The notes beneath the pieces are model-generated. The model was not told the DNA's origin. It saw only the letters and a list, made by a program, of their open reading frames with translations, and ran no database searches. DNA of 64,000 nucleotides from Actinoplanes aureus (GTDB lineage: Bacteria; Actinomycetota; Actinomycetes; Mycobacteriales; Micromonosporaceae): positions 62,001-126,000 of the forward strand of contig NZ_JADQTO010000017.1 of NCBI RefSeq assembly GCF_015704865.1. Reading direction: 5' to 3'. Both the position numbers and the translations under genes were made by a program. Positions within the stretch are counted from its first letter, which is position 1. The number at the start of each line of letters is the position of its first letter. Shown piece after piece: positions 54,787 to 64,000 of the stretch.

Positions 54787-57700
54787 ATGACCCAGCCCCG
54801 CGTCTACCTGAGCTACACCCCGGAGAACCAGTTGTATGCGGAGAGGCTGCACGAGGGCCTGGAGCCGCTGCTGGGCAGGGGCTCGGTGTGGATCGACACC
54901 AGGAGCGGTTCCGCGGACCGCGTCACAGCCATGGCGGCCGCCGACGTCGTGGTGGTCCTCGTCGGTGCTCCGGGAACGACCCAGGTGTACCGGCCGGCTG
55001 AGAGTCAGCTGCAGGAGATCCATACAGCGCTGGATCAAGGGAAAGGGGTGCTCTACGTCCTGGCCGGAGCCGACGGCGCGGCCGAGCATCCGTTCGAGCC
55101 GTCGCAGACCACTCTGCTGCGCGAAGATCCCTGGTTCGACGATGTCGGCGTGATCTCGGACCTGATCATCCAGCGAGGCCACCCTCCGGTGAACATGTTG
55201 CCGCAGGCCAGCGACCTGTTCATCGATCGCACCGACGAGATGCGGCTGATTCTCTCCGCTCTGGAGTCCGGCGAGGACAACCGTCCCGCCATGGTGGTCA
55301 TCACCGGACCGCCCGGCAGCGGCAAGACGGCGCTCGCCCTGGCTGCCGCGCGCCGAGCCTCTGCCCGCTTCCCGGACGGCCTCCTTTATGCCAGTTTCGG
55401 CTCCGGGCTCAGCCCGGAAGCGGCGTTCGAGTCCTTCCTCGCCGCAATGGGCGCTCTGCCGGCTCTTGGCGGCCGCTCGGATCCCAACGCGCAGTACCGG
55501 ACCCTGATCGCCGACAAGCGCGTCCTGGTGACGCTCGATGAGGTCGAGTCGCTGGGGAGCATCCAACGGCTCGTGAACCTGGGCTCGCGGGCTGCCGTCA
55601 TCATGACGAGCGGTAGGCCGCTGCGCAGACTGCCGCCCCACATTTCGACGGTCACGCTGGGGCGCTTGCCCACCGAGGCCGCATTGGAACTACTGCGCGC
55701 GACGGCCGGACCGGAGATCGTGGACGCTGATCTTTCCAACGCCGAACGGCTCATCCGGGCGGTCAACGGGCTTCCCCTTCCTCTTCGCCTCGCGGCCGGC
55801 CAGGCACGAAGACGCAAGCTGGCGTCGCTGGCGTTGCTGGTGGCTGAGATGGGGCGCGTCTCTCAGCACGACGCCGTCTCGCAACTGCTGCTGAGCCAGG
55901 CCTACGAGACGCTTCCGGAAGGAGCACGCCGGCTCTTCCGGCTGCTGGCGGTGCTGCCGACCGCGCACTTCGAAGTCGCTCTCGCCATCGCTCTGGCGGA
56001 GGTCGACGGTGCGGCGGTGGTGGCGCAGCTGGAGAGTCTGGCGGCGGTGGCCCTGGTCGACACCTCCGGCCCGGGCCAGTACGCGGTCAGCGACGTCACA
56101 TTCCGCTTCGCGGCCACCCGCCTGGAAGCCGAGGAACCCGAGGACGAACGCCGCGCGGCCCTGGACCGGGCGATCCGCTGGATGGCGGTCCGTACCGCCT
56201 TCCAGCCGGAGATGCCGATCACCCGCGACTACTGGACCGCTGACGACACCCTCGGCTACGCGCCCTACGCCGACGCGATCGCCGCCTTCGTCCGGCACCG
56301 CGGCACCCGCCCGCCGCTGACCATCGGCGTCACCGCGCCGTGGGGTGCCGGCAAGACGTCGCTGATGCGGATGGTGCAGGAACGCCTCGATCCGCGCGCC
56401 GACCGCGACCGGTGGACCCCGGTCCCGTTCAGCCTGACCACCGGGGCCCGCAAGGCACTGGCGCCGGGCGGTGACGCCAGCCGCCGGTTGACCAACCGGG
56501 AGCTGCTGCGGCGTACCACCGAACCGCCGATCGAGGCGGACGGCCGCAATCTCGATGTGGAGTCACCGTCCGGCGGGTGGCGGCCGACGGTCTGGTTCAA
56601 CCCGTGGATGTATCAGAGCGGCGAGCAGATCTGGGCCGGTCTGGCGTACGAGATCATCACCCAGGTCACCGGCCGCCTCACCACGGCCGACCGGGAACGT
56701 TTCTGGCTCGCGCTCAACCTGCGCCGGGTCGACCGGCAGGCCCTGCGGCGCCGGATCTACCGCCAGCTGGTCGACCGTTTCCTGCCCTGGCTGTTGTGGC
56801 TGGGCCTGGCCGTCGTCCTCGCCACGGCCGGCGTACTGATGGCGGTGGTGTTCCCGCCGATCGCCGGTGCGCTGCGGATCAGCGCGGCCGGCCTGCTCTC
56901 GGCCGCCGGGCTGACGTTCGGCATCGGTGCGGTCGTCGCCGCCTGGAAGTTCCTCGGCGCCAAGGCGGCCGGCTCGTTCGGGCCGCTGCTGCGCGTGCCG
57001 GACCCGATCAAGTCCGCCGCCGACCGGGCCGGCGACGAGGTCAAGGGCGCGTACACCGAGCTCTTCCCGGACCCCGCCTACGACCGGCGGCTGGGCTTCC
57101 TGCACCTGGTGCAGACCGACATGCGCCGGGTACTGGATCTGATCGCCACCCACCAGCGGCCGCTGGTGGTCTTCGTCGACGACCTGGACCGCTGCTCACC
57201 GGGCGCCGTGGTACGGGTGATCGAGGCGATCAACCTGTTCCTGGCCGGCGAGTTCCCCAACTGCGTGTTCGTCGTCGCGATGGAGCCCGCCGTCGTCGCC
57301 GCCCACGTCGAGTCGGTCTACAAGGATCTCGCGGCGCATCCGGAGGTCAGCCGGTCCACCGCGGAGGGCGCCACGCTCGGCTGGCGGTTCCTGGAGAAGA
57401 TCGTGCAGCTGCCGCTGAACCTGCCGCCCCCGGACCCGGTGCGGCAGACGAGCGGCTACCTCAACGCGCTGCTCGACCGGCCGGTCCGGAGGGTCACCCC
57501 GGCACCGGTGGCCGACGTGTCACCGCCACCCGCGGCAGCGCCGGCCCGGGCCGCGGAACCGGCGGCGGACGCGCCGGCCGCCCGGCCCGAGACCGCCGCG
57601 CCGGCCACCGCCGACCGCGCCGTCCTGGTCAGCCGGCTGGAAGCCGCGATCCGGCAGCGCGAGCCCACCACCGACACCCTCGCCGCGGTGGCCCTGCACG

Positions 57701-58224
57701 CGCAGCGGGAGGTGATACCCGACTCGCCGGCCACGGTTCTGCCGGAGACCTCCGAGGCGGCCAACCGGGTGCTGGTCGAGCTGTACAGCGACAACGAGGC
57801 ACGGACCGCGATTCTGGCCGGCGTGCCCGGCCTCGCCTCGGACAATCCGCGCGAGATCAAGCGGTTCGTCAACCTGTTCCGCTTCTACAGCTTCATCGCC
57901 CAGCAGCACCGCCTTCAGGGGCTGCCCCCGGCGAGCGGCGCGGAGATCGCCAAACTGTGTGTGCTCGCGATCCGCTGGCCGAACCTGCTCGGTCTGCTGG
58001 GCCGCGGCTGCGGCGACGGCGCTTCAAGCAATCTCGGCCATCTGGAGCAGTCCCTGCGATCGGACGAGCCGATCTCCGTGAACGCGTGGCGCAACGCGCT
58101 GCGCCGGGTCGGCCTGCTCGCCGAGAACCAGCCGGCCGGCACCAACCCCGCGTGGGCGGAGGAACTGCGCCGGTTCCTGGAGACCGAACCCGGCATCGCC
58201 GGCCTCGCCGACCGCATGCTCTGA
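54787..58224 (+). CDS. TIR-like/STAND NTPase/KAP P-loop NTPase fusion membrane protein
   Basis: A 1145-residue protein. Residues 1-135 resemble a TIR domain (PRVYLSYTPENQLYAERLHE, SVWIDTRSG, DVVVVLVGAPG). About 150-460 are a STAND/NB-ARC module: P-loop ITGPPGSGKTAL (about 172-183), Walker B VLVTLDEVES, GRLPTEAALELLRATAG, VNGLPLPLRLAAGQA, then a winged helix (RRLFRLLAVLPTAHFEVALA). About 490-1000 are a KAP NTPase: second P-loop TAPWGAGKTSLM (about 515-526), WFNPWMYQSGEQIWAGL, Walker B VVFVDDLDRCSPGAVVRVIE (about 793), FVVAMEP, and two membrane helices between the P-loop and Walker B (about 669-723), as usual for KAP. A Pro/Ala linker (about 904-944) precedes the end. Signalling NTPases of both kinds occur in anti-phage proteins; the function here is unproven. 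Confidence 0.85.
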   Translation: MTQPRVYLSYTPENQLYAERLHEGLEPLLGRGSVWIDTRSGSADRVTAMAAADVVVVLVGAPGTTQVYRPAESQLQEIHTALDQGKGVLYVLAGADGAAEHPFEPSQTTLLREDPWFDDVGVISDLIIQRGHPPVNMLPQASDLFIDRTDEMRLILSALESGEDNRPAMVVITGPPGSGKTALALAAARRASARFPDGLLYASFGSGLSPEAAFESFLAAMGALPALGGRSDPNAQYRTLIADKRVLVTLDEVESLGSIQRLVNLGSRAAVIMTSGRPLRRLPPHISTVTLGRLPTEAALELLRATAGPEIVDADLSNAERLIRAVNGLPLPLRLAAGQARRRKLASLALLVAEMGRVSQHDAVSQLLLSQAYETLPEGARRLFRLLAVLPTAHFEVALAIALAEVDGAAVVAQLESLAAVALVDTSGPGQYAVSDVTFRFAATRLEAEEPEDERRAALDRAIRWMAVRTAFQPEMPITRDYWTADDTLGYAPYADAIAAFVRHRGTRPPLTIGVTAPWGAGKTSLMRMVQERLDPRADRDRWTPVPFSLTTGARKALAPGGDASRRLTNRELLRRTTEPPIEADGRNLDVESPSGGWRPTVWFNPWMYQSGEQIWAGLAYEIITQVTGRLTTADRERFWLALNLRRVDRQALRRRIYRQLVDRFLPWLLWLGLAVVLATAGVLMAVVFPPIAGALRISAAGLLSAAGLTFGIGAVVAAWKFLGAKAAGSFGPLLRVPDPIKSAADRAGDEVKGAYTELFPDPAYDRRLGFLHLVQTDMRRVLDLIATHQRPLVVFVDDLDRCSPGAVVRVIEAINLFLAGEFPNCVFVVAMEPAVVAAHVESVYKDLAAHPEVSRSTAEGATLGWRFLEKIVQLPLNLPPPDPVRQTSGYLNALLDRPVRRVTPAPVADVSPPPAAAPARAAEPAADAPAARPETAAPATADRAVLVSRLEAAIRQREPTTDTLAAVALHAQREVIPDSPATVLPETSEAANRVLVELYSDNEARTAILAGVPGLASDNPREIKRFVNLFRFYSFIAQQHRLQGLPPASGAEIAKLCVLAIRWPNLLGLLGRGCGDGASSNLGHLEQSLRSDEPISVNAWRNALRRVGLLAENQPAGTNPAWAEELRRFLETEPGIAGLADRML

Positions 58225-58387
58225 GCTCTCGGGAAAATCCGGTTGCAGGGCCGGGCCGGGCGAGGCAAGGTTGGCGATGACCTGATCCCGGCCCGAGGAG
58301 TGCCTGCCCCGATGTGAGAGCGATCCGACCTTGTCCAGCGCCCGCGCGGCGCGTCCCTGTCGGTGTCGCCCTGTTCCGGAGGCCTGC

Positions 58388-60002
<1,615 letters not shown>

Positions 60003-60015
60003 CAAACTGGCGGGC

Positions 60016-60957
60016 ATGTCGCTGCTCCCACACGCCGCCCGGGACCTGGCCGCCGGCGGTTCGGCGGAACAGTTCACCGAGGCGTGGCTGGCCAACCGGC
60101 GTTTGTCCGAGCACACCCGCTCGGCGTACCGGCGCGACGTCGGGTCGTGGCTGGCCTGGTGCGCCGGGCGGCGGGTCGATCCGTTGCGGGCGTCGTTCCT
60201 GGACGTCAACGCGTACGCCCGGGGTCTGGAGGCCCGGCCGCTGGCACCGGCGTCGGTGGCCCGCAAGCTGTCCGGCATCTCCAGCTGGTACGACTTCCTG
60301 GTCAAACTGCAGGCCGTCACCGCGAACCCGGTGGGTGCCGCCGACCGGCCGTACGTCTCCCGGGACCACTCCTCGACGGTCGGGCTGACACCGGCCGAGG
60401 TGGACGATCTGCTCGCCGCCGCCGAGCGCGCGAGCGGCCCGGCCGCGGTACGCCATCACGCCATGCTGCTCCTGCTGGCCGACCTGGGGTTGCGTGTCGG
60501 CGAGCTGGTCAGCCTGGACCTGGCCGACGTGGGCTGGGAGCGCGGGCACCGTACCGTGCGGTTCGTCGGCAAGGGCGGCCACCAGCGGCGCCGGGCGCTG
60601 ACGCCGGGCGCGGCCGCCGCCCTGGACGAGTACCTGCGGCTGCGCGGCGCCGAACCTGGTCCGCTGTTCCTGACCGGCACCGGCGCCCGCGTCGACCGGC
60701 ACGCGGTGTTCCGGCTGGTCCGGCGGCTGGCGAAGGAGGCCGGCATCGACGCCGCGGACCGGCTGTCGCCGCACTCGCTGCGGCACTCGTTCGCCACCAC
60801 CGCCCGCGCCGAGGGCGTGCCGCTGGAAGACGTGCAGGACGCCATGGGGCACGCCGATCCGCGCACTACCCGCCGTTACGACCGTGACCGTCACAACCTG
60901 GACCGTGACCCGGCATACACGATCGCGGCGGCGCGTGCCCGGCGTAACAGCGCCTGA
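60016..60957 (+). CDS. XerC/D-like tyrosine recombinase
   Basis: A 313-residue integrase-fold recombinase with an N-terminal core-binding domain (AYRRDVGSWLAWCAGRRVDP) and a complete catalytic domain: Arg in LLLADLGLRVGELVSLDLAD (about residue 160), Lys in VGKGGHQRR, the HxxR box SPHSLRHSFATTA, the second His in AMGHADPRTTRRYDRDRH, and the Tyr in that stretch (RRYDRD). It follows the ABC-F gene by 13 bases. No direct repeats or attachment site are recognisable next to it. It may act on chromosome dimers or in a mobile element. Confidence 0.88.
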   Translation: MSLLPHAARDLAAGGSAEQFTEAWLANRRLSEHTRSAYRRDVGSWLAWCAGRRVDPLRASFLDVNAYARGLEARPLAPASVARKLSGISSWYDFLVKLQAVTANPVGAADRPYVSRDHSSTVGLTPAEVDDLLAAAERASGPAAVRHHAMLLLLADLGLRVGELVSLDLADVGWERGHRTVRFVGKGGHQRRRALTPGAAAALDEYLRLRGAEPGPLFLTGTGARVDRHAVFRLVRRLAKEAGIDAADRLSPHSLRHSFATTARAEGVPLEDVQDAMGHADPRTTRRYDRDRHNLDRDPAYTIAAARARRNSA

Positions 60958-61002
60958 TCCGTCCCCCTATGCTCTCAAGCTGGCTAGGGAAAGCGGGCAA
61001 GC

Positions 61003-61851
61003 GTGGCTGCGGAAATGAATATCGTCGAAGCGGTGATTCTCGGTGCGGTCGAGGGGATCACCGAGTTCCTGCCGGTCTCCAGCACCGGTCACCTGACGAT
61101 CCTGGAGAAGCTGTTCGGGCACACCATCGACGACCCGGACATCACCGCCTTCACGGTGATCATCCAGTCCGGCGCGGTGCTCGCCACCATCCTGTTCCTG
61201 CGCCACGACATCGCCCGGGTGGTGCCGGCGTTCTTCCGCGGCCTGTTCGACAAGGGACTGCGCGATCATCCCGACTTCCGGTTCGGCTGGGCGGTGCTGC
61301 TGGGCTCGATGCCGATCGTGTTCGCGGCGCTGCTGTTCAAGGACACCATCGAGACCACGCTGCGTAGTCTCTGGTTCGTCGCCGGCGCGCTGATCATCTG
61401 GAGTGGCGTGATGGCGTTCGCCGACCACGCCGCCACCCAGATCCGCCACGAGAAGGACGTGACCTGGAAGGACACCATCATCATCGGCGTCGTGCAGTGC
61501 ATGGCGCTGATCCCGGGCATCTCCCGCTCGGGTGCCACCATGTCGGCCGGCCTGCTGCGTGACTTCGACCGGGTGACGGTCACGAAACTGTCGTTCTTCC
61601 TGTCCATCCCGGCGCTGACCGGGGCGTCGCTGCTGCAGGGCGTCGAGGAGTTCGACCGGATCTCCGGCGGGGTCGGCTGGCTCAACACGATCGTCGCCAC
61701 GGTGGTCAGCTTCGTGGTCGCGTACGCGTCGGTGACGTGGCTGCTCAAGTTCGTCTCGAAGCACTCGTACAGCGTCTTCATCTTCTACCGCCTGGCCCTC
61801 GGCTCGCTGCTGCTGGTTCTGCTCGCGACAGGCACCATCCAGGCGAAGTGA
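61003..61851 (+). CDS. uppP: Undecaprenyl-diphosphatase
   Basis: A 282-residue BacA/UppP that recycles the undecaprenyl-PP lipid carrier for peptidoglycan synthesis. Active-site motifs are present: EGITEFLPVSSTGHL near residues 18-32 and IPGISRSGATMSAGLL in the second half, with eight or so helices. GTG 61003 is taken; ATG 61015 (MNIVEAVILG) is also possible. Its stop overlaps the next start (GTGA). Confidence 0.95.
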   Translation: MAAEMNIVEAVILGAVEGITEFLPVSSTGHLTILEKLFGHTIDDPDITAFTVIIQSGAVLATILFLRHDIARVVPAFFRGLFDKGLRDHPDFRFGWAVLLGSMPIVFAALLFKDTIETTLRSLWFVAGALIIWSGVMAFADHAATQIRHEKDVTWKDTIIIGVVQCMALIPGISRSGATMSAGLLRDFDRVTVTKLSFFLSIPALTGASLLQGVEEFDRISGGVGWLNTIVATVVSFVVAYASVTWLLKFVSKHSYSVFIFYRLALGSLLLVLLATGTIQAK

Positions 61852-62825
61852 CGGCCGCCGCCGAACGGGCGCTCGCGCACGTGCGGGCGCTCTTCCCGTC
61901 GCCGGGCGGCTTTCCGGTACCGGCCGCGGTGACGGTCAACTTCCACCCGGACCGGCTGGCCGCCGACGGCCGCACGGTCGCTGAGTGCCTGGCCGCCGAC
62001 GGCGTGTACCGCAACCAGTTCGAGACCCGCATCTCCAACGGCGGGCTGAACGCCCACCTGGGCGGGGCGCGGGAAAGCTGGGAGCACCGGATGTTCGGCG
62101 GCGCCTACACCGGCCCGACCGGCCGGCCCGTCTACGGCGCCCTGAACCTGGCCGGGCACCCGGACGGCGCCGCACCCCGCTTCGGCAGCTGCCACCTGGT
62201 CCTGACTCCGCGGGTCGCCGCCCGCAGCACGTTCAGCCACGGCGACAGCGTCACCGAGCCGACCGTGCTCGGCACCTCCGGCACGTTCGCCGCGGTCTGG
62301 GCGGCTCTGCTCGGCGAGGTCACGCGTACCGGATCCGCGTTGGGTGTCGCAGCGGCCTCGCCACCGCAATGGGCCGCTGAATTGGCCACCCGCGCCGCTG
62401 CCTACGCGGCCTGGCCGGCCGAGCCCGGCCCGCCGCCGGTGCCGGCCGGCCGATCGCTCGACGCCTACATCGAGGCCCAGGTGCACGGCGGCCTCCCGCT
62501 GGACGGCAACGTCACGGCCGTCGTCGCCGACCCATCATTCCGGGGCACCTCCACCGAAGCGTCCCTGGCCCGTCTCGGCGTCCCGATCCGCTGGCACCAC
62601 GGCTTCCGGCTGCCCGCCGGCGACTTCCCGGCCGACCTGCGCGGCCCGGCGGTCCCGCCGCTGGCCCGGCTGGTCGCCGACCGCTACCAGCGGCCCGTCC
62701 TGGACGCCGAGGTGATCGGCCGGGCCGCCCGTTCGGTCGTGCGCAGCCCGCACGAGTGGTCCCGCTTCGACGACCCCCTCCAGCAGATCAAATACCTGTG
62801 GCACATCCTCGTGCTGCGCGGATAA
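61848..62825 (+). CDS. DUF3626 family protein
   Basis: A 325-residue protein fitting DUF3626: VTVNFHPDRLAADGRTVAEC, YRNQFETRISNGGLNAHLGG, FGGAYTGPTGRPVYGALNLA and YIEAQVHGGLPLDGNVTAVV are the conserved blocks. GTG 61848 overlaps the uppP stop. These proteins are of unknown function; conserved His/Arg/Asp residues suggest an enzymatic role, possibly toxin-like or ADP-ribosyl-related, but nothing here proves it. Confidence 0.85.
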   Translation: MTAAAERALAHVRALFPSPGGFPVPAAVTVNFHPDRLAADGRTVAECLAADGVYRNQFETRISNGGLNAHLGGARESWEHRMFGGAYTGPTGRPVYGALNLAGHPDGAAPRFGSCHLVLTPRVAARSTFSHGDSVTEPTVLGTSGTFAAVWAALLGEVTRTGSALGVAAASPPQWAAELATRAAAYAAWPAEPGPPPVPAGRSLDAYIEAQVHGGLPLDGNVTAVVADPSFRGTSTEASLARLGVPIRWHHGFRLPAGDFPADLRGPAVPPLARLVADRYQRPVLDAEVIGRAARSVVRSPHEWSRFDDPLQQIKYLWHILVLRG

Positions 62826-63191
62826 CCCCAAGACCCCTGTCTGGTCCTGCTTCTTCGGGGTACGCGTGACCGGCCGTCCCGCCGAAGCCGACCCGTCCCC
62901 GCTCTCCCGGCGCGGCCGAATGATCAAACAGGCGAAAAAGCGGTTTCGGCTGTGCCTGTCACCGCTCCCGTGGCCGCGCCTGCCCGAGCCGCGCCGGGCC
63001 GGGTCCTTGTCGCGCCGCGCTGGCCGCCACACACGGGCTCACCGCGCGACTGCCCAACGGCCACCCCTGGAACGTCACCAACCAGGCCCCGACCGCGAAA
63101 GCGACCGTCGTCACATCAGATCGACGTCACGTCCCGGCGCCCGAGCCTGTCTTAGAGGGGCGTACCACCGACAACCGGTAAGGAGCGCACC
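62826..63191. other. 366-bp intergenic region
   Basis: No convincing gene. It begins near a weak hairpin (CCCCAAGA at 62826 and TCTTCGGGG near 62852) and carries a partial copy (62858 onward) of the dispersed ~95-bp repeat start, GGGTACGCGTGACCGGCCGT. The rest is Arg/Pro-rich in all frames. A purine-rich GGTAAGGAGC ribosome site ends it. Confidence 0.5.
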
Positions 63192-63665
63192 ATGGAAGCA
63201 CGACTGAACTTCTTCACCGACCCGCTGGCCGGCAAGGCCCTCAAGCACCTCACGGCCGCCGGCCGGGTGCTCACCGAGTCGACGCTGCCGCTCGCCACGC
63301 AGGAGCTGGTACGGCTGCGGGCCAGCCAGATCAACGGCTGCGGGTTCTGCACCGACATGCACACCAAGGAGGCCGTGGCGGCCGGCGAGACCCAGTTGCG
63401 GCTCAACCTGGTGGCCACCTGGCGCGAGGCCACCGTGTTCACCGACGCCGAACGGGCCGCCCTGGAACTGACCGAGCAGGGCACCCGGATCGCCGACGCG
63501 GCCGGCGGTGTCTCCGACGACGTATGGGCGAACGCGCAGAAGCACTACGACGACGAGCAGCTCGGCGCGCTGGTCGCCGCGATCGCGCTGATCAACGCGT
63601 TCAACCGGTTGAACGTGATCGTCCAGCAGCCGGCCGGCGACTACCGGGTCGGCATGTTCCACTGA
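63192..63665 (+). CDS. Carboxymuconolactone decarboxylase/AhpD-like protein
   Basis: A 157-residue AhpD-fold protein with the CxxC redox/catalytic motif and flanking residues in SQINGCGFCTDMHTKEA (Cys about residues 50 and 53), and YDDEQLGALVAAIALINAFN. It is followed after eight bases by an ECF sigma gene, the usual COE (carboxymuconolactone decarboxylase)-ECF41 pair in which the sigma factor transcribes this gene. Confidence 0.93.
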   Translation: MEARLNFFTDPLAGKALKHLTAAGRVLTESTLPLATQELVRLRASQINGCGFCTDMHTKEAVAAGETQLRLNLVATWREATVFTDAERAALELTEQGTRIADAAGGVSDDVWANAQKHYDDEQLGALVAAIALINAFNRLNVIVQQPAGDYRVGMFH

Positions 63666-63673
63666 CACGCGTC

Positions 63674-64000
63674 ATGACTGAGGAGCCGAACGTGGACGGT
63701 TACCGCCCGCTGCTGTTCTCGATCGCCTACGGCATGACCGGGTCGGTCGGTGACGCCGAGGACATCGTGCAGGACGCCTTCCTCGGCGCCACCCGGGCCC
63801 GGCGGGCGGGGACCACGATCACCGACCCGAAGGCGTACCTGACGACGTCCGTCACCCGGCTGGGCATCAACTATCTGCGTTCGGCCCGGGTGCGCCGGGA
63901 GACCTATGTGGGCAACTGGCTGCCCGAGCCGGTCGTGGTGCCGGCCGGCGATCCGGGCCCCGCCGAGCACGCGGAACTGTCCGATTCGCTGTCGATGGCG
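63674..64000 (+). CDS. ECF sigma factor (probable ECF41/SigJ-like), cut by window end
   Basis: The first 109 residues show region 2 of an ECF sigma (LLFSIAYGMTGSVGDAEDIV, QDAFLGATRARR) and the linker with DPKAYLTTSVTRLGINYLRS, a SigJ/ECF41 hallmark. The C-terminal region 4 and the SnoaL-like control domain fall outside the window. The association with the preceding AhpD-like gene supports the ECF41 assignment. Confidence 0.88.
   Translation, partial: MTEEPNVDGYRPLLFSIAYGMTGSVGDAEDIVQDAFLGATRARRAGTTITDPKAYLTTSVTRLGINYLRSARVRRETYVGNWLPEPVVVPAGDPGPAEHAELSDSLSMA

Noticed and set aside
63148..63165. ECF41-type promoter (TGTC...CGTA) before the AhpD-like gene
   Set aside because: Spacing between the elements is about nine bases, far too short for a sigma -35/-10 pair.

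Overview
The window is very GC-rich actinobacterial DNA, with GTG and TTG starts and many ATGA/GTGA stop-start overlaps. Gene content points to Micromonosporaceae, most likely an Actinoplanes-like organism: mycothiol-type DinB protein, F420-type reductase, mycosin, WhiG/FliA-class sigma factor plus chemoreceptor. This is inference from gene families, not a database match. REGION 1 (1-14.4 kb) is a formate dehydrogenase and selenocysteine locus. The 3' part of a formate dehydrogenase catalytic gene runs off the left edge, followed by its Fe-S subunit and an NrfD-type membrane anchor. After an ECF sigma/membrane-protein pair, a PL7 lyase and a LytS/NarL-type two-component system come selD, a tRNA-Sec gene (anticodon TCA), selA and selB. 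Together they form a complete Sec synthesis and decoding set next to its most likely client; the Sec codon of the dehydrogenase would lie upstream of the window. REGION 2 (14.4-21.9 kb) holds a VOC/AraC pair, a membrane alpha/beta hydrolase, a YjbR protein, LysR/EamA, a kinase-like phosphotransferase and a Ddn-hemerythrin fusion. Three copies of a CCTAGGAT-cored repeat are scattered here. REGION 3 (21.9-25 kb) is a decay zone: broken DUF899 and TauE genes, a small secreted protein, and remnants of a tyrosine recombinase plus HTH/zinc-ribbon gene. REGION 4 (25-30.2 kb) has a cobalamin-riboswitch-controlled cbtBA cobalt uptake operon, an orphan mycosin, a truncated SUFU protein, an APC permease and about 0.9 kb without a convincing gene that contains a perfect 30-nt palindrome. 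REGION 5 (30.2-38.9 kb) is accessory: a GIY-YIG-like/Sel1-repeat protein, an RHH-ClpN protein coupled to a 22-residue hydrophobic peptide, a decayed FxSxx-COOH-type STAND/TPR gene, a NUDIX hydrolase, an endonuclease VII-like HNH protein and a DUF808 membrane protein with a repetitive tail. REGION 6 (39-53 kb) has an arylsulfatase divergent from its formylglycine-generating enzyme, peptidase, AAA ATPase and reductase genes, a chemoreceptor with a FliA-type promoter, LysR/DHDPS-like genes, a YtrA-type GntR-ABC operon with a strong operator, and a FliA-class sigma factor. REGION 7 (53-64 kb) carries a PadR operon, a 1145-residue TIR-like/STAND/KAP fusion protein with two P-loops and a membrane hairpin (the best candidate for an undescribed, possibly anti-phage, system), a frameshifted ABC-F ATPase, a XerC-like recombinase, uppP, DUF3626, and a carboxymuconolactone decarboxylase/ECF sigma pair typical of ECF41, cut by the right edge. 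No CRISPR array, rRNA gene or intact transposase gene was seen.
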